The translations under genes and the position numbers were made by a program. DNA of 35,621 nucleotides from IMG/VR virus record IMGVR_UViG_3300044522_001050, positions 1-35,621 of that record. One strand, written 5' to 3'. This stretch comes from a virus. The notes under the pieces are model-generated. The model searched no databases, was not told the origin of the DNA, and worked only from the letters and a program-made list of their open reading frames with translations. Of this stretch, positions 6,542 through 16,362 are shown piece by piece (position 1 is the stretch's first letter; each line of letters begins with the position of its first letter).

Positions 6542-9500
6542 TCAAAAAAGGGCCATACGGGCTTCATTCACACCCACAAGCACATCATTGATGGCGTTAC
6601 TGGCGATAGTGGAGCTTATGGTTGAAATCAAAACGCTTTGTGACAAATTGTCGGAAGCTTCTATCGTCGCCACGCTTGTCGCCATAGAGCGGGCGACTGA
6701 GTCGGGAGCGCCGCCATTGGCAGTGGATTGCGCGGCTGAAATCAGGATGGATTGAGATAGGTTGTCGGAGCTTTCCGTAGTCGCCACACTAGTCGCCATG
6801 GAACGGGCAACAGAATCAGGAGCCCCACCGTTCGCGGTCGATTGCGCAGCTGAAATCAACAGGCTTTGAGACAGATTGTCGGAGCTTTCGGTCGTGGCCA
6901 CGCTCGTCGCCATCGATCTCGCCGTTGAATCTGGAGAACCAGCGCTGGCAGTAGACTGGGCGGTACTAATCAGGATCGATTGACTTGTATTGTGCGAGGC
7001 CTCAATAGAGAGGTTGGTTGACGCTACCGTGGAAACGCTCAGAGCCTTGGAATCTGCGGTCGAGGCATTGGTTGTTGCCGTAGAGATCAGGATCGACTGA
7101 GAAAGGTTTTGGCTTCCCATCACGCTCAGATTGGCCGAGATGACAACGGAATCGCTAACCGCTTTAGAGTCGGCTACGGACGCATTGGTCGTAGCGGTTG
7201 AGATAAGAATGCTCTGAGACGTATACTTCGAGTCGGTAGTAGTCTGGAGAGTGGAGATGACCACGGAATCCGAAACTGCTTTGGAATCGGCCACGCTGGC
7301 ATTGGTGGTGGCCGTGGAAATTAACGTGGATTGAGACGTGTCCTTGCTGTCCGCCGAAGACTGCGCGGTCGAAGCACGTGTGCTCGCGCTATCAGCCGCG
7401 CTAATTGCTAGGCTGTCAACCTTGAGGGAATCGTCTCCTGCGGAGATTTGAGCGCTAACCGCGCTTTGGACTGTCGATCCAGCGGTTACGCGCGAGACGG
7501 CGGCAGAAGCGCCAGAGGTGTATTCGCCAGAGCTTACGGCTTTTGAATCCGCAGTCGAGGTCAGAAGTGAAACCGACAGAGCTTTGGAATCAGCCGCAGA
7601 GGCATTTGTGGTGGCCGTGCTAATCAGAACGCTCTGGGAGACATTTTTGGAGTCGGTGCTCGTTTGCAGGGTCGAGATGACGACAGAGTCAGAAACGGCC
7701 TTGCTGTCAGCAGTGCTGGCGTTTGCCGTAGCAGTGGAAATCAGCGTAGATTGGCTGGTGTTCTTGCTATCCACAACCGATAGATTGGTGGAGTCTACAG
7801 TTGAGCTGGAAACTGTCTTGCTGTCAGCCACGCTTGCGGCCAACCCCGCGCTGGCAGCTTTGGAATCTGCGGTGCTGGCGCTTGAAGAATCAGTAACCGC
7901 CAACGAACCAGCAGAAACGGCTTTGGAATCAGCAATCGACGCCTGTGCGCTGGCGCTGTCGGCGGCGCTAATCGCCAAACTGTCAACCTTCAGAGAGTTT
8001 GTGCCGGTAGAAATCTGCGCGCTAACTGCGCTCTGCACAGTTGAGCCAGCCGTGACCCGAGAAACAGCCGCAGAAGCTCCCGAAGTATACTCACCCGCAC
8101 TAAGGGCTTTGCTGTCGGCTGTAGAAGCATTGGCCGTGGCAGTCGAGATAAGGACGCTTTGGGAGAGATTATCAGACGACTCTGCCGTGGCGACGCTGGT
8201 CGCCATTGATTGAGCTGTGCTATCCGAAGAGCCAGCGCTAGCAGTAGAGAGCGCAGCGGAAATCAAAAGAGACTGAGAGAGATTGTCTGAAGACTCAGTT
8301 GTCGCAACGCTTGTAGCCATCGAGCGGGCTATGCTATCTGGCGCGCCACCGCTCGCGGTAGATTGGGCCGTGCTGATCAGAATGGATTGGCTTGTGTTAT
8401 CCGAAATTTCCGTGGAAAGATTCGCGGAAACAACCGCCGAAATACTGAGGGTTTTAGAATCTGCGACTGATGCTCTCGTGCTGGCGCTATCGGCGGCGCT
8501 AAGAACCAAGCTGTCGGTCTTCAGAGCGTCTGTACCAGTAGAGATTTGTGCGCTAATCGCGCTTTGAACCGTCGAGCCCGCTGTCACGCGAGAAACGGCT
8601 GCCGAGGCACCGGAAGTGTATTCTCCGGCGCTCAATGCCTTGGAGTCAGCGGTAGAGGTTAGGACCGAATCAGAAACCGCCTTGGAATCGGCAATCGATG
8701 CATTGGTTGTCGCCGTGCTAATCAGAATACTTTGCGACACGTTCTTGGAGTCGGTCGAAGTCTGAAGAGTCGAGATCACTACCGAGTCGGAAACGGCTTT
8801 GCTGTCAGCGATGCTAGCGTTTGCTGTCGCGGTGGAAATGAGAGTGGATTGACTGCCGTTCTGGCTAGTCGTGATAGAAAGATTCGTGGAATCAACAGTG
8901 GAACTAGACACCGTTTTGCTATCCGCCACGCTTGCGGCGGAACCCGCGCTAGCCGCCTTGGAATCAGCCGTGCTTGCGCTGGTCGAATCCGTAACGGCCA
9001 AAGAACCGGCTGACACAGCTTTGGAATCAGCCGTGGAGGTAAGCGTGGAAACGCTCAAAGCTTTTGAATCGGCGGTCGAAGCGCGAGTGCTCGCGCTATC
9101 AGCCACGCTAATTGTGAGGCTATCAAGCTTGAGTGAATTTGCTCCAGACGAAATCTGCGCGCTGACCGCGCTCTGAACGGTAGAGCCAGCAGTAACACGG
9201 GAAACGGCTGCCGAAGCTCCATCCGTATACTCTCCAGAGCTTAACGCTTTAGAATCAGCGGTAGAAATCAGCGTGCTCTGACTTGTGTTCTTGGAGTCGG
9301 TTGTTGTTTGAAGAGTGGACGTTACAACCGAGTCAGATACCGCTTTGGAATCTGCAATAGAAGCGTTCAGGGCTGCGCTCGTTGCCATGGAACGGGCAAC
9401 GCTATCGGGCGCGCCTGCATCGGCAGTAGACTGCGCAGTAGAAATGAGCAGAGACTGCGAGAGATTGTCCGAAGATTCCGTAGTCGCAACACTGGTGGCC

Positions 9501-11728
9501 ATGCTCCGAGCCACCGAATCTGGTTGACCACCACTAGCCACGGACAAGGCCGAAGAAATCAGCAGAGATTGCGACAGATTATCGGAAGACTCTGTGGTGG
9601 CAACACTCGTCGCCATGCTTCGGGCAACAGAGTCAGGAGATCCTGCGCTAGCGGTGGACAAAGCCGTCGAAATCAACAGGCTTTGCGAGAGATTGTCTGA
9701 AGATTCTACCGTGGCAACGCTGTTGGCCGCAGAAAGGGCATCGGAAATGAGCGCCGACTGAGAAACGGCTCGTGAAGAATCTACCGAAAGATTAGTCGAG
9801 ATTACCACCGAATCTGAAACAGCTTTGGAGTCTGCGGTAGAGGCCGCAGCTGTAGCGGTGGAGATCAAAACGGACTGAGAGGCAATTTTTGAATCACTGC
9901 TAGTCTGAAGAGTGGACGTGACAACAGAATCAGAAACCGCTTTGGAATCAGCGATAGACGCATTGGTCGTCGCGGTCGAAATAAGCGTAGATTGAGAAAC
10001 GTCTTTGCTGTCAGTGGTGCTTTGAACAGTGGAAATAACCACTGAATCCGAGACGGCCTTGGAGTCAGCCGTGGATGCGCGTAGGCTAGCGCTGTCTGCC
10101 GCGCTCAGAACGAGGCTTTCGACTTTGAGGGAATTTGTTCCGGTCGAAATCTGCGCGCTGACCGCGCTTTGAACCGTGGAACCCGCTGTGACACGGGAGA
10201 CCGCAGCCGAAGCCCCAGCTGTGTATTCTCCAGAGCTAAGCCCCTTAGAGTCAGCAGTGGAAATCAGAAGGCTTTGACTCGTGTCTTTGGAGTCGCTCGT
10301 CGTCTGAAGCGTAGACGTAACGACAGAGTCGGATACCGCCTTAGAGTCAGCAATCGAGGCATTGGTTGCCGCGCTTGTCGCCATTGAACGCGCCACAGAG
10401 TCAGGAGAACCAGCAGTTGCTGTTGATTGCGCCGTGCTGATGAGAATGGATTGCGAGGTATTGTCAGAGGCCTCAGTTGATAGGTTCGCAGAGACAACAG
10501 TAGACACACTCAATGCCTTAGAATCAGCCGCCGAAGCATTGGTGGTGGCCGCGCTGATCAATGTGCTCTGCGAAGTGTTCTGGCTGTTCGCCAAACTGAG
10601 GTTGGTCGAGATAACAACGCTGTCCGAAACGGCTTTAGAGTCCGCCGTGGAAGCATTGGCGGTCGCAGTCGAAATCAATACGGACTGAGAGTTGTCTTTG
10701 GAGTCGCTGGTCGTTTGAAGCGTAGAGATTACAACTGAGTCGCTAACGGCCTTGCTGTCCGCAGCACTCGCGGCTGTCCCAGCACTGATGGCAGACGATC
10801 TTGCCACAGAATCAGCAGCGCCGTTATCAGCGGTTGATTGCGCGATGCTGATCAAAACAGACTGGCTTGTATTGCGCGAACTCTCAACGGAAAGATTGGT
10901 CGAGATTACGACGCTATCCGATACGGCCTTGGAGTCGGCGGTTGAAGCTGCGGTTCCAGCACTTGTGGCCAAACTGCGGGCCGTAGAATCGGCCCCTCCG
11001 GCAGTGGCAGTAGAGAGAGCGGCGGAGATAAGGACGCTTTGAGACAGATTGTCAGAAGCTTCCGTTGTCGCCACGCTCGTCGCCATGGAACGGGCGACGG
11101 AGTCTGGAGTGCCTGCACTGATTGACGACTGAGCCGCCGAGATCAGGACCGACTGGCTGAGATTGTTTGAATCTGCAAGCGACAGATTCGTAGAAATAAT
11201 GACCGAATCGCTGACAGCTTTAGAATCAGCAACCGAAGCATTGGTGGCCGCGCTGTTGGCCATAGATCTGGCGACAGAATCCGTTCCACCAGTCGTGGCG
11301 GTAGACAAAGCGGCAGAAATCAAAAAGCTTTGAGACAAAACGTCCGAGGCTTCCGTAACCGCAACGCTTACAGCCTTAGAATCCGCAACGCTTGCCGCAG
11401 CAGTGTTGCTGGAAATCCCGGTTTCAAGATCATTGACAACCTTGATCGTAATCGTATTGGCGATCTGGTCTCCGACCAAAATGGTCCGAGCTGTAGTGCC
11501 CTCCTGAGCGCGAACAATCGTGAAAGTATCTCCGGTAATTCCAGTAACCCGAATGATTTCAGCGTTAGTAGACAATGGACCCGTTCCAGCAGGCCAAACC
11601 GTACAGTTGAATGGCGGCGCGGGAAACACGGCAGCACCTCCGGCGGACAAAACAAGCGAGGTTCCACTGGACGGGGAAACCGGAGCCGTTAAGACGACAG
11701 AGTAAGCAAAATTGCTATGATTGTCCAT
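6542..11728 (-). CDS. Giant Ser/Ala/Thr repeat fibre (1728 residues)
   Basis: Residues 1 to about 105 form a folded N-terminal domain with AEIIRVTGITGDTFTIVRAQEGTTAR and DQIANTITIK, a module common at the start of phage tail-fibre proteins. From there almost to the end the protein is a repeat of 7- and 14-residue units such as ADSKAVSDSVVIST and SQSVLISTATANAS, with regularly spaced Val/Ile/Leu among Ser, Ala, Thr and Asp. This suggests a long trimeric coiled coil or similar fibrous shaft. A longer block with GEYT...GASAAVSRVTAGSTVQSA occurs five times, and a block ending DSVARSMATSVATTES many times. It ends VLVGVNEARMALF with no obvious globular tip, so a partner may supply the tip. It has a sigma-70-like promoter (11738-11765), and its leader is nearly absent. 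Confidence 0.85.
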   Translation of the reverse strand: MDNHSNFAYSVVLTAPVSPSSGTSLVLSAGGAAVFPAPPFNCTVWPAGTGPLSTNAEIIRVTGITGDTFTIVRAQEGTTARTILVGDQIANTITIKVVNDLETGISSNTAAASVADSKAVSVAVTEASDVLSQSFLISAALSTATTGGTDSVARSMANSAATNASVADSKAVSDSVIISTNLSLADSNNLSQSVLISAAQSSISAGTPDSVARSMATSVATTEASDNLSQSVLISAALSTATAGGADSTARSLATSAGTAASTADSKAVSDSVVISTNLSVESSRNTSQSVLISIAQSTADNGAADSVARSSAISAGTAASAADSKAVSDSVVISTLQTTSDSKDNSQSVLISTATANASTADSKAVSDSVVISTNLSLANSQNTSQSTLISAATTNASAADSKALSVSTVVSANLSTEASDNTSQSILISTAQSTATAGSPDSVARSMATSAATNASIADSKAVSDSVVTSTLQTTSDSKDTSQSLLISTADSKGLSSGEYTAGASAAVSRVTAGSTVQSAVSAQISTGTNSLKVESLVLSAADSASLRASTADSKAVSDSVVISTVQSTTDSKDVSQSTLISTATTNASIADSKAVSDSVVTSTLQTSSDSKIASQSVLISTATAAASTADSKAVSDSVVISTNLSVDSSRAVSQSALISDALSAANSVATVESSDNLSQSLLISTALSTASAGSPDSVARSMATSVATTESSDNLSQSLLISSALSVASGGQPDSVARSMATSVATTESSDNLSQSLLISTAQSTADAGAPDSVARSMATSAALNASIADSKAVSDSVVTSTLQTTTDSKNTSQSTLISTADSKALSSGEYTDGASAAVSRVTAGSTVQSAVSAQISSGANSLKLDSLTISVADSASTRASTADSKALSVSTLTSTADSKAVSAGSLAVTDSTSASTADSKAASAGSAASVADSKTVSSSTVDSTNLSITTSQNGSQSTLISTATANASIADSKAVSDSVVISTLQTSTDSKNVSQSILISTATTNASIADSKAVSDSVLTSTADSKALSAGEYTSGASAAVSRVTAGSTVQSAISAQISTGTDALKTDSLVLSAADSASTRASVADSKTLSISAVVSANLSTEISDNTSQSILISTAQSTASGGAPDSIARSMATSVATTESSDNLSQSLLISAALSTASAGSSDSTAQSMATSVATAESSDNLSQSVLISTATANASTADSKALSAGEYTSGASAAVSRVTAGSTVQSAVSAQISTGTNSLKVDSLAISAADSASAQASIADSKAVSAGSLAVTDSSSASTADSKAASAGLAASVADSKTVSSSTVDSTNLSVVDSKNTSQSTLISTATANASTADSKAVSDSVVISTLQTSTDSKNVSQSVLISTATTNASAADSKALSVSLLTSTADSKAVSSGEYTSGASAAVSRVTAGSTVQSAVSAQISAGDDSLKVDSLAISAADSASTRASTAQSSADSKDTSQSTLISTATTNASVADSKAVSDSVVISTLQTTTDSKYTSQSILISTATTNASVADSKAVSDSVVISANLSVMGSQNLSQSILISTATTNASTADSKALSVSTVASTNLSIEASHNTSQSILISTAQSTASAGSPDSTARSMATSVATTESSDNLSQSLLISAAQSTANGGAPDSVARSMATSVATTESSDNLSQSILISAAQSTANGGAPDSVARSMATSVATIEASDNLSQSVLISTISSTIASNAINDVLVGVNEARMALF
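7380..10290 (-). repeat. Five long repeat blocks within the giant fibre
   Basis: A block of about 60 residues, ADSKALSxGEYTxGASAAVS and then RVTAGSTVQSAVSAQIS up to DSLxxSAADSASxRAS, occurs five times. The GEYT segment lies near 7520, 8090, 8615, 9225 and 10225. The protein copies are nearly identical, but the DNA copies differ at many synonymous positions. Confidence 0.8.
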
Positions 11729-11737
11729 GTGTTTGGG

Positions 11738-11765
11738 ATGGTGAGACTTTTGTAAATCAAGTCAA
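11738..11765 (-). promoter_or_regulatory. Sigma-70-like promoter for the giant fibre
   Basis: Minus strand TTGACT (within TTTTAGGCTTGACT), 16 bases, CACCAT, with the ATG only 9 bases after the -10 box, so the mRNA would be almost leaderless. The 13-base string TTTTAGGCTTGAC recurs exactly at the 21860 site. The -10 match is poor; the shared upstream string and spacing are the main support. Confidence 0.35.
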
Positions 11766-12116
11766 GCCTAAAATGAATCGTCCTGCGGGCAATTTGAACC
11801 CATCTCCGTCTTCAATTTCCCTCATCTTTTCAAACTCTGAGGCCCAAAGGAGATTGCCACCGGTTTCAGAATCCCAAAGAGCCGCGTGAGAAATCTTGGC
11901 GCTCGGCAAATCTTCAAAAAGGACAGAAGACACAAGCTCGGTTTGACCCTCGGAAACGAGCGAGAAAAGGGCTTTGGCGGGGAACCTCTTGTAAGATTTG
12001 CCGGACAGCTCCCCGGCCCCACCAGCATCAGGATTTCTTTCATGAAGAGCGATATAGACCTCTTGATCGAAAAGGCTGTTCATTAGCTTGTTTCGGGCGT
12101 AGCGTGATAGAGGCAT
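11757..12116 (-). CDS. Small phage tail/fibre protein
   Basis: A 119-residue protein with the pattern of a widespread small phage protein often annotated as a tail-fibre protein. It has an N-terminal helix (RYARNKLMNSLF), then VYIALHERNP, a Gly/Glu-rich GELSGKSYKR segment, ISHAALWDSETGGNLLWASE and an end of LPAGRFILGLT. In that family the usual sequence reads YVALxTxxP ... EVSGGxYxR ... VTHxAIYDAxTGGNLL ... FPAGxLxL, so the match is good by eye. It lies 5 bases after the portal gene and just before the giant fibre, which fits a virion or tail role. Exact placement in the particle is unknown. Confidence 0.72.
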   Translation of the reverse strand: MPLSRYARNKLMNSLFDQEVYIALHERNPDAGGAGELSGKSYKRFPAKALFSLVSEGQTELVSSVLFEDLPSAKISHAALWDSETGGNLLWASEFEKMREIEDGDGFKLPAGRFILGLT

Positions 12117-12121
12117 GGGAA

Positions 12122-14353
12122 TTATTCCGTTTCGTTGAACTCAAAACCCTGAGCAGTCTTTACGACTTTGACTTTTTTGGGTTTACGAGTGGGCTGATCG
12201 AGCTGAATAGTGAGCTTATCATTGATGGGGGTCGCGGGGACCACGGGAGCAACAGAAGCCTTGGCGGTTTCCATGACGACGGTTTGAGCCGCAGCAGTGG
12301 CAACTTTGCGAATCATTTCTTCGTCCATGACCTTCGGCTTTTCCGCCTGAGGAGTGTAACGAGGTGCGCCTTCCATAGAGGCTTTTGAATGGTAAAGCAA
12401 AGCGGCGTCCCAAGAATCGACTTCAAACTGCTCGGAAATCTCTTCCAGTTCTTGAGCGGTCTCGCTCGGAATCAGTGGCGGACTCTTGATGGCCGAGGCA
12501 ATGGCTTTGACCCACTGCTCTACGGGCTTAGTGCCCATGATTGCGCGGGCAAGAGACTCGATTATGCTTCTCTGAGTATCGTTCGGCTCGCTGACCTTAA
12601 ACTTCTTCTGGATTTCGGCCACAAGACGGTCACTGGCCTTGAGATTCTGGGCGTAAGCCTTGATAGAAAAGCCTTCTGCGGCTTTTGCGGTCGTGCCGAT
12701 AGGAGAAGATTTGCGGATGCCAATCTGCTTTTCGCCACCAGATCCAGAGGGGCGACCATTTGAGCCTGAAGCTCCACCGTCTTTTTGACCGCCAATCAGA
12801 GGCATAAACAGCCCCTTGTCACGCTGGGCTTTATAGGCCTTCTGACCCTCTTCCATTTCGTCGTAGTCTGGAAGCACATCGGTTTCAATAGCCTTGACCG
12901 CTTGGTCTGCCGTAAGGACTCCGAGCTGCGCCAGAGACGTGTAAATACGCATGAGCACAGCTTCGTCTTGCAGATTGATCTTTCGGAAGCTGATGTTGGG
13001 AACGGTGCGGAAGCCCATGGCGTCGCACACCTGTTGAACCTCGGGCATCAGGAAATTGACGAGAAGATTGTTCTGCCCCTCTTCCAAACGCTGAATGAAA
13101 ATCTTGGCCTTGATCTGAGCGTTGGCAAATTTGTCATCGCCCGTGAGAATCGATTGGAGACCCTCACGAATATCCGCGTCAACGACCTTGTATTTTTCTG
13201 GCCCGAGGATATCCTTGATGTCGGGGATCGCCCATTGAGCCTTGGTGGTATAGTCAGCCACGAGCACACGGCTGATCGTCTGATTGGTGAACAGGTTTTG
13301 CAGCCGCGCAATGTTCTTGACGTTGATACCGTTACCGCCGTTGTATTGCGTTCCGGACTCGCCCGTCGTCACGATGAGGAGAGCGTGCTCAATCTTGCGC
13401 GCCAGCTCTTTGTCCATCTTCTTCAGCTCCAGCTTGTACTCGATATCCGCGAGGACAGGGTAGAGCATGGGGATAGAGAGGGGCTCGTAGTCCTGCTTTT
13501 TGTAGAAGAAGAAGCGAAGACGATCAGCCTCAAGCGGAATGTAGACGCCAAGAGGAAAGGAGTTGCCAGCTTGAATCATCTGCTTGACCTCTTTGGGAAG
13601 CGACTGATAGACCTGTTCATCTTGAACGGTCATAGGATTCTTGAGGCGCACCAGCTCGTAGGTAGAGAGCAGCCGGACGTAGGAGTGCGGATAGGTCAGG
13701 CCAGTTGGCACGAAGATATTCGCGGGGTTCAGCAACTCGTAGCGAATTGGGATCTTGTTGTCTTTCGCGCCGAAGGATTGCTGAAGATTCTTGTAGTAGG
13801 AAGGCCCGAATTTGCCACTGAATTTGTAGATGAACGGATTGCCCGAGCGGTAATACTCGCGGAAAAGCTGCTCGTTCAATTTCGTAATGTTGATAGCGTT
13901 AAACCACTCCTCGAAAAAGGTTTTGACCGTGCTGTTATTGCACTTGATGACCATGGGCTGGTTAGAGAACTCCACGGAGACCTCTACGGCGTTTCTTGCA
14001 ATCGCGATGCCCGCCCACGCTTTCGCGCACAGCTCTATGGAGTCTTTTGCGCCGACATAATCTCGATTGCCGCTAAAACCAGCATACGGCATCGGGATAG
14101 CCCTGATATTCTGAAACGCGGTCGGATCGGTCAGCCCATTATTAGCCTGACTGTTGCGATACGAGGTGGTCAAAGAAGCGGAGCTGGCGCGAGCCTCTTG
14201 AGTCTCACCGTAAGCTACATCCGGAAAGGGTAATGGCGTGATATCTGGACCCTGCGGAGTCGTATTGACCGTGATAGATTGCGGCGTGGACGCCTCAGCC
14301 TGTTTACGAGGCTGGTCCCAATACTCTGAGGATTTCGTATATTTTCGGGCCAT
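12122..14353 (-). CDS. Portal protein
   Basis: A 743-residue protein. It has the length and features of phage portal proteins: a long helical region after residue 100 (IELCAKAWAGIAIARNAVE), a conserved-looking central part (IPIRYELLNPANIFVPTG, LYPVLADIEYKLELKKMDKELARKIE), and then a helical segment with the QRLEEGQNNLL and SLAQLGVLTADQAVKAIETD stretches typical of the crown or stem end. The C-terminal 200 residues or so are low complexity, with Lys/Pro tracts. It follows the large terminase directly, the canonical packaging order. As a dodecamer it would form the DNA channel at the capsid vertex and dock the terminase. A late-like motif (14398-14423) lies upstream. The assignment rests on these features and synteny. 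Confidence 0.85.
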   Translation of the reverse strand: MARKYTKSSEYWDQPRKQAEASTPQSITVNTTPQGPDITPLPFPDVAYGETQEARASSASLTTSYRNSQANNGLTDPTAFQNIRAIPMPYAGFSGNRDYVGAKDSIELCAKAWAGIAIARNAVEVSVEFSNQPMVIKCNNSTVKTFFEEWFNAINITKLNEQLFREYYRSGNPFIYKFSGKFGPSYYKNLQQSFGAKDNKIPIRYELLNPANIFVPTGLTYPHSYVRLLSTYELVRLKNPMTVQDEQVYQSLPKEVKQMIQAGNSFPLGVYIPLEADRLRFFFYKKQDYEPLSIPMLYPVLADIEYKLELKKMDKELARKIEHALLIVTTGESGTQYNGGNGINVKNIARLQNLFTNQTISRVLVADYTTKAQWAIPDIKDILGPEKYKVVDADIREGLQSILTGDDKFANAQIKAKIFIQRLEEGQNNLLVNFLMPEVQQVCDAMGFRTVPNISFRKINLQDEAVLMRIYTSLAQLGVLTADQAVKAIETDVLPDYDEMEEGQKAYKAQRDKGLFMPLIGGQKDGGASGSNGRPSGSGGEKQIGIRKSSPIGTTAKAAEGFSIKAYAQNLKASDRLVAEIQKKFKVSEPNDTQRSIIESLARAIMGTKPVEQWVKAIASAIKSPPLIPSETAQELEEISEQFEVDSWDAALLYHSKASMEGAPRYTPQAEKPKVMDEEMIRKVATAAAQTVVMETAKASVAPVVPATPINDKLTIQLDQPTRKPKKVKVVKTAQGFEFNETE

Positions 14354-14397
14354 GTGAAAAAGAAAGACGCAAAGTCAGAATTGACCCGCACCAGTCA

Positions 14398-14423
14398 TTA
14401 CACGGATTTCAGAGGCAGTTATA
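14398..14423 (-). promoter_or_regulatory. Late-promoter-like bipartite motif before the portal gene
   Basis: Minus strand TATAACT, 13 bases, GTGTAA. It occupies the gap between the terminase stop (14449) and the portal start, ending 44 bases before the ATG. The 15 bases CTGAAATCCGTGTAA are identical in the copy at 33656, although the neighbouring genes are unrelated. Confidence 0.6.
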
Positions 14424-14448
14424 CGAAAATTGCAGGGAAAGTGAGAAT

Positions 14449-16347
14449 TTACCCCCCACCAATCAGCACATACGGAAAATCTTCTGGCGGCTCCTCGGAG
14501 GGGACCGCTTGCGAGTCCAGATACATCTTGATAGCCCAAACCCCAAGAAGAAGGGCCGAGTACGAGTCCTTTCTGACCTTGTTAGGGCCACCAGTCCTCT
14601 TCATATTCTGCGGCAAATCCCAATTCTGGGTGCCCAAAGATGTCTGTTTTACCTGAATCATCGAGCATTCCTTGCGGGTCAAGTCCAACAGATTATCCTG
14701 ATGCTCAATGAATTGAGAGGGGCTTAGCTCACACAGTTCCTCATGATCTTTGAGCAGCGGGACCACGGTATTGCTACCGATATCGATGTTCTTGCCAGAT
14801 TCCTCGGAGTTTGCAGCAATCTTGCCCGCGAACATGACGCCCTTGTGGTCAAAGCAGCCCTGAAGATACTCATTTGCAGCCTTCTGGAAAGGCGAGAGGA
14901 ACGGCTGCTTTTGGACGATCCGACCAATAGTCCGGTTGTAGCTCTTTTTGATCTGTTCTGGCATCTCGGAAAAATTGTCCTTGGCGAACTCGCACTCGAT
15001 GTCGATCAGCTCGATCTTGGCGCGCTTGAACCGCTCCGACTGGTTACACATGTTGATGAACTCCACTTCGCTACCTTGGGAGGCGTCAATGGCCAAGTAG
15101 ACGACGTTGAAGTGAGTCAGAAGGTAGTGCAGATACATCTCATGATCCTTCAGATTGCCGCCTGCGACCGCGTAGGAATGAACCACCATGCCAATCTTCT
15201 TGCCATCCAATCTCTGAACAATCTTCAGCACGCACATGGCGAAATGGTCAGAAGATTCAGATCCCGACAAGGATGGGTCAATAGCTACGACGTATTCGGC
15301 CAGCTTTTCGCCCACCAATTCGAGCGTGGGAGTCGCGCCATCCTCAATAGAGCAGCCAACCATCTTGGCCGCACGAAAATAGCCGTCTGAGTCGCCCTCA
15401 AAAATCGCGCCATACTCCCGGTTGAACATGGATTCGGAAAAGCCGCGCTTATCCTCCTCGATCTGCTTCATGTTCAGTAGGCCCTCCGGCGCGGCCTCAT
15501 AGCCAATGCGGGAAATGAAGTAGGAGAGACCAGCCTCCTTCAATGAGGCGGCGCGCGTCTCTTTCGTGAGCAAATCGCACCAGTCACAGTAGGTTTTGTA
15601 CATGTGCTCGAAGGTGTAAGACGCCGAGGACAGGAAGATCACCTTCTTTCGGTCATCAATAATCTCGCGCTCTGCTTCAGTCATGAGACCTCGGGCAATC
15701 AGCTCGTCCTCGCGCTCTCTCTGCTGGAGCTGCTCTTTGATTTTGCTGTTGGACGCCAGAAACGGCCTAAGCACCTCATTGATAATGGTCTCCGGCATAT
15801 ACGCGTATTCGTCCACGATCATTGTGTCGGCGCGGATACCACGGATCTTTGTGCCGTCCCCGAGGGGGAGGCACAGGATGGACGATCCATTGGGAAGGAC
15901 CCATTTCCACTCATCCGTCTTGCGCTGTAGGGGCTGTGGGTAGCACGCGCGAAGCATTCCAGCCTCTTTGTCATTGACGAATTTCTCACACTGCTCCAAA
16001 ATGCGGCGGCTAGCACGAAACGCAAAGGACATGATGACAATGCGGTGGTTGGGATTGTAGATCGCCCAAAGCATCGCGAAGATTGCCGCGCAAATCGACT
16101 TGCCGATACCGCGCCCCCAGACGGCCATGTTGAAATCGTTCCTCATCCAGCCCTTGATGAGGAGTTCCTGCATGGGGTAGATTTTGATCCCAGCCACCAT
16201 CTCCAGAGTAAACGCAGGGTTAGCGATGAGGAATTCGGCCAGCAAAGCCTTGGCCTCTTCCTCGGAGATGTCTCCTTCTATAGCGTTGATCTTGGCGTTC
16301 ACGTCCTCAATCGGACGGATGTTATTGTTTGTGTCGATCCAAGCCAT
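14449..16347 (-). CDS. Terminase large subunit
   Basis: A 632-residue packaging motor. The ATPase domain has the Walker A variant WGRGIGKS (residues 77-84), Walker B TMIVDE (175-180) and a coupling motif FLSSAS (239-244). The nuclease domain shows an RNase-H-like first Asp in VVAIDPS (Asp357) and a second acidic strand in VYLAIDAS (Asp421). The enzyme binds concatemeric DNA, cuts it and pumps it through the portal. Its ATG lies 15 bases after the nuclease gene, preceded by CATCACC with no Shine-Dalgarno sequence. Genes before it (nuclease, duplicated-HTH protein) and after it (portal) complete a packaging module. The call is firm. Confidence 0.96.
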   Translation of the reverse strand: MAWIDTNNNIRPIEDVNAKINAIEGDISEEEAKALLAEFLIANPAFTLEMVAGIKIYPMQELLIKGWMRNDFNMAVWGRGIGKSICAAIFAMLWAIYNPNHRIVIMSFAFRASRRILEQCEKFVNDKEAGMLRACYPQPLQRKTDEWKWVLPNGSSILCLPLGDGTKIRGIRADTMIVDEYAYMPETIINEVLRPFLASNSKIKEQLQQREREDELIARGLMTEAEREIIDDRKKVIFLSSASYTFEHMYKTYCDWCDLLTKETRAASLKEAGLSYFISRIGYEAAPEGLLNMKQIEEDKRGFSESMFNREYGAIFEGDSDGYFRAAKMVGCSIEDGATPTLELVGEKLAEYVVAIDPSLSGSESSDHFAMCVLKIVQRLDGKKIGMVVHSYAVAGGNLKDHEMYLHYLLTHFNVVYLAIDASQGSEVEFINMCNQSERFKRAKIELIDIECEFAKDNFSEMPEQIKKSYNRTIGRIVQKQPFLSPFQKAANEYLQGCFDHKGVMFAGKIAANSEESGKNIDIGSNTVVPLLKDHEELCELSPSQFIEHQDNLLDLTRKECSMIQVKQTSLGTQNWDLPQNMKRTGGPNKVRKDSYSALLLGVWAIKMYLDSQAVPSEEPPEDFPYVLIGGG

Positions 16348-16362
16348 GGTGATGAGGGCGTT

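Noticed and set aside
7518-11042. Many long plus-strand open frames opposite the giant fibre
   Set aside because: The Ser/Ala/Asp repeat makes antisense frames rich in Glu, Ala, Val and Leu without stops; they repeat with the same period and are shadows.
12785-14233. A 482-codon open frame on the plus strand opposite the portal gene
   Set aside because: It lies fully antisense to a well-supported portal gene, has no recognisable domains and is a by-product of that gene's codon pattern.
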